From Candidatus Omnitrophota bacterium (GTDB lineage Bacteria > Omnitrophota > Gorgyraeia > Zapsychrales > Fredricksoniimonadaceae): a stretch of 58,379 bases of DNA. This document shows positions 53,753 through 58,379 of the stretch, in pieces. Location: NCBI GenBank assembly GCA_903836515.1, contig CAILQW010000039.1, forward strand, positions 1 through 58,379, read 5' to 3'. Positions within the stretch are counted from its first letter, which is position 1; each line of letters starts with the position of its first letter. Both the position numbers and the translations under genes were made by a program. The notes below the pieces were generated by a model that saw only the letters and a list, made by a program, of their open reading frames with translations, was not told where the DNA came from and made no database searches.

Positions 53753-54997
53753 ATGACTTATCTTCAGAAAGCAGACCAGGATGTTTTTAACGCGATCCAG
53801 CGCGAGCTTGGACGGCAGAAGGAAAATCTGGAACTTATTGCGTCGGAAAATATTGTTTCGCAAGCGGTGATGGAAGCGATGGGGTCGGTCCTGACGAATA
53901 AATACGCCGAAGGGTACCCCTCGGCACGCTGGTATAACGGGTGTGAACATGTTGATACGGTCGAACAGCTGGCCATCGACCGGTTAAAACAGTTGTTTGG
54001 CGCCGATCATGCCAATGTCCAGCCTCATTCGGGGTCCCAGGCCAATACCGCTGTTTTTCTGGCGGCACTCAAGCCCGGCGATACGCTGATGGGGCTTGAC
54101 CTGGCGTGCGGCGGACATTTGACACATGGGCTTAAGATCAATATTTCAGGACGCCTCTATAATATCGTGTCTTATAAAGTGGATCCCCTGACCGAGCGTA
54201 TCGATATGGACGAGGTCGAACGCATCGCGCTGGAACATAAACCCAAAATGATCATTGCCGGATATTCCGCGTATTCACGCGTCCTGGATTTCAAACGTTT
54301 CCGTGAGATCTGCGACAAGGTGGGTGCCTATCTTTTTGTGGATATGGCCCATTTTGCAGGATTGGTGGCGGCAGGCCTGCATCCTAATCCCGTGCCGTAC
54401 GCCGAGTTTGTGACGTCCACAACGCACAAGACCCTCCGGGGGCCGCGCGGCGGCATCATCCTGTGCCGTCAGGAATTTGCCAAGAAGATCGATAGCGCGA
54501 TATTCCCCGGGATCCAGGGAGGACCTTTGATGCATGTTATTGCCGGCAAGGCGGTGGCATTCAAGGAGGCGCTGGCCCCCGCGTTTAAAGCGTACCAGCA
54601 GCAGGTTGTTGCCAATGCGAAAACTTTTGCCGCAGTGCTGGAGAAGCGGGGTTTCCGCATTGTTTCCGGCGGGACCGATAATCATCTTTTTATGGTGGAC
54701 CTGCGCCCCAAGAATATCACGGGTAAGGATGCGGCCACGCTCCTGGATACGGTGCGGATCACGGTCAACAAGAATCTGATCCCTTTTGATCCTCAGTTGC
54801 CTACGGTGACAAGCGGGATACGTATCGGCACGCCCGCGATCACGACCCGCGGGTTAAAAGAAGCCGAGATGGATCTGGTGGCGGACTTTATTGACCGGGC
54901 GATCATGCACCGCGACGATGCCCTCGCGCTTGACAAGGTGCGCGCCGGTGTTGTGGAACTCACACGGCAGTTTCCGATTTATCAAGGCCTGGCCTGA
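53753..54997 (+). CDS. glyA: Serine hydroxymethyltransferase
   Basis: 414 aa, PLP enzyme that makes glycine and methylene-THF, both used in purine synthesis. [58 protein letters not shown] and [13 protein letters not shown] with the PLP-binding Lys226. I start at ATG 53753 (GGAG upstream); the longer frame from 53501 runs inside rpiB. Confidence 0.95.
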   Translation: MTYLQKADQDVFNAIQRELGRQKENLELIASENIVSQAVMEAMGSVLTNKYAEGYPSARWYNGCEHVDTVEQLAIDRLKQLFGADHANVQPHSGSQANTAVFLAALKPGDTLMGLDLACGGHLTHGLKINISGRLYNIVSYKVDPLTERIDMDEVERIALEHKPKMIIAGYSAYSRVLDFKRFREICDKVGAYLFVDMAHFAGLVAAGLHPNPVPYAEFVTSTTHKTLRGPRGGIILCRQEFAKKIDSAIFPGIQGGPLMHVIAGKAVAFKEALAPAFKAYQQQVVANAKTFAAVLEKRGFRIVSGGTDNHLFMVDLRPKNITGKDAATLLDTVRITVNKNLIPFDPQLPTVTSGIRIGTPAITTRGLKEAEMDLVADFIDRAIMHRDDALALDKVRAGVVELTRQFPIYQGLA

Positions 54998-55000
54998 GAC

Positions 55001-55474
55001 ATGAAATGTCCTGCGTGCGCTTACAAGGAGACCAAGGTCATTGATTCGCGCATGAACGCGGAGGGGACATCTATCCGCCGCCGTCGCGAGTGCCTGAAGT
55101 GTTTCAAGCGTTTTACGACGCATGAGTATATCGAGCATGTGTCCCTGATGGTTGTCAAGAAAGACGGCCGCCGTCAGGCGTATGACCGCGCGCGCATCAT
55201 CAATGGCATGATCAAGGCCTGTGAAAAACGCCCTATCGGCATGGTTCAGATCGAGAATATCGCCATGGAGATCGAGCGCGAACTTCAGAAGCGCTATGAC
55301 CGCGAAGTTGATTCGGCGGTGATCGGCGAACAGATCATGGAAAAACTGTACGGTCTTGATGAAGTCGCCTATGTCCGTTTTGCCTCTGTATACCGTCAGT
55401 TCCGTGACGTGAGCCATTTCATGGATGAGATCAAGGGTATCCTGGAGCGTGAAAAAGTGAAGGGCCGGCCATGA
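55001..55474 (+). CDS. nrdR: Transcriptional repressor NrdR
   Basis: 157 aa. Zinc ribbon with Cys3, Cys6, Cys31 and Cys34, followed by the ATP-cone (SLMVVKKDGRRQAYDRARIINGMIKACEKRPI). It represses ribonucleotide reductase genes by sensing ATP/dATP. Coupled to glyA and overlapping the next gene by 4 nt; no NrdR box was found in the window. Confidence 0.95.
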   Translation: MKCPACAYKETKVIDSRMNAEGTSIRRRRECLKCFKRFTTHEYIEHVSLMVVKKDGRRQAYDRARIINGMIKACEKRPIGMVQIENIAMEIERELQKRYDREVDSAVIGEQIMEKLYGLDEVAYVRFASVYRQFRDVSHFMDEIKGILEREKVKGRP

Positions 55475-55875
55475 TCAGGGTTGAACTGGCCAAGATCATT
55501 ATCGACGAGAAGAATCATGACCAGGCCGTGGTCTTGCGCGAGAAGGACGGCAGCCGGCAGATCCCTATCATGATCGGTTTCGTCGAGGCGTCCAGCATCC
55601 AGATGTGCATCGCGGGCATCACAACTGCCCGGCCTCTGACCCATGACCTGTTGGCGTCCGTGATCAAGGCGCTGGAGGCAGACGTTGCGTATCTTCTGGT
55701 GGACGGCTTTGTGGAAGGCACCTTTTTTGCCAAGCTCTGCCTGAAAAATAAAGACGGCCAGCCGGTCCAGGTCGACTGCCGTCCGTCGGATGGCATTGCC
55801 CTGGCGGTGCGGATGGCCATGCCCATCTTCATCGAGGATAATATTTTCAAGCAGGTCCTCAGCCCCGAGGCGTAA
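55471..55875 (+). CDS. Bifunctional nuclease family protein (DUF151)
   Basis: 134 aa. VVLREKDGSRQIPIMIGFVEASSIQMCI, LTHDLLASVIKALEA and VDCRPSDGIALAVRM are conserved features of the BFN/DUF151 family, some members of which have reported RNase and DNase activity. Function here unknown. It overlaps nrdR (ATGA) and precedes the tRNA nucleotidyltransferase gene by 2 nt. Confidence 0.85.
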   Translation: MIRVELAKIIIDEKNHDQAVVLREKDGSRQIPIMIGFVEASSIQMCIAGITTARPLTHDLLASVIKALEADVAYLLVDGFVEGTFFAKLCLKNKDGQPVQVDCRPSDGIALAVRMAMPIFIEDNIFKQVLSPEA

Positions 55876-55877
55876 CC

Positions 55878-57287
55878 ATGTCCTCTTTCCCGGACCATCC
55901 CGAATTTCAGCTCCTGCAGCAATTGGCCTGCGCGGCGAAACAGCGCCTTTTTCTTGTCGGTGGTTTTTTAAGAGACCGTCAGCTGGCGCGCCAAGGCCGT
56001 GATCTTGACTTTGCGGTTTCTGCCGGGGCCATTGCCCTGGCTCGTCGTTTTGCCAAAGGCATCAGGGGGGCATTCGTTCTCCTGGACGAGAAGAACGGGT
56101 GCGCGCGTGTGGCGCGTAAAAGGCCCGACGGTTTATGGACGTATGATTTCGCGGATTTTCGTGCGGCGTCAATCAAGCGCGACCTGGCGCGCCGTGATTT
56201 TACGATCAACACCTTCGCGGCAGAGATTGCCGATGGTGTCCTTTCCAGGGTTATTGCCTGTCCTGGGGCGGGTGCCGATATGGCGTCAAAAACCATCCGC
56301 ATGGTATCTGCCCGCGCGTTTAAGGATGATCCTTTAAGGATCCTGCGCGCTTACAGCCTTCAAGCCCAGCTGGAGTTCAGGATTGCGCCCTTGACGCGCA
56401 AGCGTATGCAGGCAGAGCGTGCGCTCATCAGGGCTGTGTCCCCTGAACGCGTGCGGGAAGAGTTGTTCAAGGTGCTAAGCAGCCGGTGTGCAGGCAAGGT
56501 CATCAGGGATATGGACCGCGACGGCGTCTTGTTCGAGGTCATTCCGCAGGTGCGCGTTATGTATGGGGTGGTCCAGGGCGGGTATCATCATCTGGATGTC
56601 TGGAAGCATTCGCTGGAGACGCTTTCCCAGTTGGAAAAACTGTTGAAGGAGCTGTCCGGTGATGCGGATCTGAAGGTTTATCTGGATGAGAAACTCGCCG
56701 GCGGGCACAGCCGCGGCGCGGTCCTTAAATTGGCCTGCCTGTTGCATGATATCGGCAAGCCTGACACCATGAAGAAAGACGCGCAGGGTAACAAGAGTTT
56801 TCACGGGCATGAACATGCGGGACGTCATATCGTGCGTGTCATAGCCAGACAGCTGGTGCTTTCGACCAGGGAACGGCATGCGCTGGAGGATATGGTGACC
56901 CTGCATTTGCGCCCGGGGTATCTGGCGAATTTTAAACGTCCCTCGGACAAGGCGGTGTTCCGTTATTTCCGTGATGCCGGGGATGAGGCCGCGGCGATTC
57001 TCTTGCTGTGCATGGCTGATCAGCGTGCCACCCGCGGGCCGTTGACAACAGCGGAAGATCTTGGGCATATGGAGCACATTTGCATGCCGTTGCTTAGGCT
57101 TTATTTTCAAAAGAAAAAAGACAAGCCTTTTGTGCGGCTTCTCAACGGCGACAACCTCATCAGGGATTTGGGGTTGAAGCCCGGGCCGGATTTTTCGAAA
57201 TGGCTGGATATGGTCGAGGAAGCCCAGCAGTTGGGCAAGATTACAACCAAGGACGAGGCGCTGGCCCTTGTTAGAAAGGCGGGTTAA
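55878..57287 (+). CDS. CCA tRNA nucleotidyltransferase / poly(A) polymerase family, with HD domain
   Basis: 469 aa. The nucleotidyltransferase head shows VGGFLRDRQLARQGRDLDFAV (G-G-x-x-R-D and D-x-D metal site) and DLARRDFTINTFA; FKDDPLRILRAYSLQAQL is the RNA-binding helix. An HD phosphohydrolase-type segment (LACLLHDIGKPDT, HGHEHAG) follows. Class II enzymes with this fold add CCA, A or poly(A); the tRNA genes at the left end lack CCA, so a CCA- or A-adding role fits. Confidence 0.85.
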   Translation: MSSFPDHPEFQLLQQLACAAKQRLFLVGGFLRDRQLARQGRDLDFAVSAGAIALARRFAKGIRGAFVLLDEKNGCARVARKRPDGLWTYDFADFRAASIKRDLARRDFTINTFAAEIADGVLSRVIACPGAGADMASKTIRMVSARAFKDDPLRILRAYSLQAQLEFRIAPLTRKRMQAERALIRAVSPERVREELFKVLSSRCAGKVIRDMDRDGVLFEVIPQVRVMYGVVQGGYHHLDVWKHSLETLSQLEKLLKELSGDADLKVYLDEKLAGGHSRGAVLKLACLLHDIGKPDTMKKDAQGNKSFHGHEHAGRHIVRVIARQLVLSTRERHALEDMVTLHLRPGYLANFKRPSDKAVFRYFRDAGDEAAAILLLCMADQRATRGPLTTAEDLGHMEHICMPLLRLYFQKKKDKPFVRLLNGDNLIRDLGLKPGPDFSKWLDMVEEAQQLGKITTKDEALALVRKAG

Positions 57288-57289
57288 TC

Positions 57290-58036
57290 ATGCTCATGGT
57301 ACGGCACATCAAGGTTGCCATCATTCAGGGCCGTGCCCCTGCGGTTGTGGTCGGGAATGTTGTTGATGAGCATACGGTTCGGGCTGCGTGCGGGCGGGCT
57401 ATCGGGCAGGCCATGGCCGCAGGTTTCTCTGTGGTTGTCCTGCCGCCGGTAGGGTGCGATGCCGGATTCCCCCTTATTGCCTCTGCGAAGATCATGTCCC
57501 AGGAAGTCCTGCGTGTGGCGCGCGACGCCCGGTTGGGTGATGCGTTGCGGGAGATCGTGATCAGCCTTCCTTCGGAGGAATCTTTCCAGATTTTTGAAAA
57601 ACAGGTTTTTGGTTATCTGCGCCATATCATGGAAGATCTTGCCTGGGGCCCGTATATCACCACGGACATCATCATTGAAATGGAGGATGGCATCATCCTC
57701 ATCGAACGCACCAATCCTCCTTTTGGCTGGGCCCTGCCGGGCGGTTTTGTCGATCGCGGGGAAAGCCTGGAAGATGCGGCGCGGCGCGAGGCCAAAGAAG
57801 AGACCGGCATGGACCTGCAAGATTTAAAACAGTTTCACACTTATTCTGACCCCACCCGCGATCCGCGTTTTCATACGGTCACCACCGTTTTTACCGCCCG
57901 AGGCATTGGCACCCCCCAGGCCGGCGATGACGCCCAAGCCCTGCGCATTATTCCATTTGCCGCCCTGCGCGCAACCCATTACGCCTTTGACCACAACAAG
58001 GTCATCGACGAATACCTCAAAGCCCGCGGGCGTTAG
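57290..58036 (+). CDS. Macro-like domain fused to Nudix hydrolase
   Basis: 248 aa. The C-terminal half has a complete Nudix box starting at G152 (GFVDRGESLEDAARREAKEETGM, fitting G-x5-E-x7-R-E-U-x-E-E-x-G-U) and should hydrolyse a nucleoside diphosphate linked to X. The N-terminal 115 residues look like the back half of a macro domain (VRAACGRAIGQAM, SVVVLPPVGCDAGFPLIASAKIM, FEKQVFGYL), but the ADP-ribose-binding front loops are not visible. ADP-ribose or a related dinucleotide is the obvious candidate substrate; this is inference. Confidence 0.8.
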   Translation: MLMVRHIKVAIIQGRAPAVVVGNVVDEHTVRAACGRAIGQAMAAGFSVVVLPPVGCDAGFPLIASAKIMSQEVLRVARDARLGDALREIVISLPSEESFQIFEKQVFGYLRHIMEDLAWGPYITTDIIIEMEDGIILIERTNPPFGWALPGGFVDRGESLEDAARREAKEETGMDLQDLKQFHTYSDPTRDPRFHTVTTVFTARGIGTPQAGDDAQALRIIPFAALRATHYAFDHNKVIDEYLKARGR

Positions 58037-58379
58037 CCTGCATTCTTCATAGAGGTACAATCCGGGTTTAGCTATTGCCGTATCAGTTCGTTTGTAAATG
58101 TTCAGAGAAAATCCTTTCGACTCGCTAAAGGTAAATCTTTAGCGAGCTGAGAGGATTGCGTTAATTAAAGCCCTCCCCCTCTGTGGGGAGGGACGGGGAG
58201 GGGGGCATAAATCTAGTCGAGAGTAACGTAGAATTCGTTATCAAAAAGTTACAAAAATAGTTGTGTGTTCGTCATTCTCGTCGGATAATATGATCAGGGT
58301 CGACGGAAGAATGCTGACAGATAAATCGAAAGAAGAATTGATCAGGATGATCCTGTAAAAGGATAAGCTGGTTGATGAG
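58037..58379. other. 343-bp intergenic tail with hairpins and a G-rich tract
   Basis: CTCGCTAAAG (58121-58130) pairs perfectly with CTTTAGCGAG (58137-58146) and AATCCT/AGGATT extend the structure outward; there is no T-run, so it is not a classic terminator. A second hairpin CCCTCCCC/GGGGAGGG near 58171-58192 runs into a G-rich tract (to about 58205) that could fold as a quadruplex. I see no full gene here. Confidence 0.6.
58290..58379 (+). pseudogene. Possible transposase N-terminal remnant with in-frame stop
   Basis: ATG 58290 reads 22 codons, MIRVDGRMLTDKSKEELIR and MIL, to TAA 58356-58358, and the same frame continues as KDKLVDE to the window edge. TDKSKEELIRMIL looks like the helical start of an IS66-type transposase or of a coiled-coil protein. 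The evidence is short and weak, and the window ends before it can be tested. Confidence 0.25.

Overview
The window reads as a gene-dense, GC-rich bacterial chromosome of a Gram-negative-type cell. It has outer-membrane and periplasmic systems (TraK/TraB/TraV, a pilus secretin, an YdbH-YnbE-YdbL-like set, TatAC) and several lipoboxes. Two large lipoproteins share N-terminal (C-x-MP-x-QG) and C-terminal (GGID-L/F) modules, a pattern I associate with candidate phylum Omnitrophota (OP3). That assignment is inference; no rRNA is present.

Layout. 1-895: tail of an IS630-type transposase, a small Ala-rich protein, tRNA-Ala(GGC), tRNA-Leu(CAA) and a long inverted repeat. 900-6696: a biotin operon (birA-bioF-bioH-bioC-bioD/A fusion) behind a BirA-type operator and closed by a terminator. 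6773-8217: an AAA/DUF4143 ATPase and the wreck of a toxin-antitoxin locus. 8214-13296: mnmA, a MORN-like secreted protein, pgi, an EndoQ-like nuclease and aroD. 13429-16490: a modular lipoprotein and a HigBA-like toxin-antitoxin pair with its operator.

16677-34564 is the highlight: one apparent 18-kb operon in which an F-type (MPF-F) type IV secretion core (TraG-N-like, pilin, TraL, E, K, B, V, C) runs directly into a complete-looking type IVb/thin-pilus assembly set (secretin, PilO-like proteins, PilP, PilB, PilC, three pilin-type proteins, the last carrying a phage tail-collar domain) and then returns to conjugation-type genes (TraU-like plus two secreted unknowns). No relaxase, coupling protein or prepilin peptidase is seen, so the machine may be a chromosomal secretion, adhesion or DNA-handling device rather than a self-transmissible element.

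34561-42791: tatAC, a 26-residue lysine-rich mini-protein on the minus strand, hemW, an YdbH-YnbE-YdbL-like set, the second modular lipoprotein, a polyprenyl synthase (minus strand) and a DUF2059 protein. 42836-58036: a long plus-strand run with no terminator seen: purB-purC-purSSL-LOG-purQ-purM-purD-purE, then a TsaC/low-molecular-weight phosphatase fusion, rpiB, glyA and nrdR (similar to the Bacillus ywlC-ywlE-ywlF-glyA order), a bifunctional nuclease, a CCA-adding-type enzyme and a macro-like/Nudix fusion. 58037-58379 holds hairpins and a possible transposase remnant.

Several genes (birA, the polyprenyl synthase, probably the ATPase) have a promoter so close to the ATG that their mRNAs are probably leaderless.
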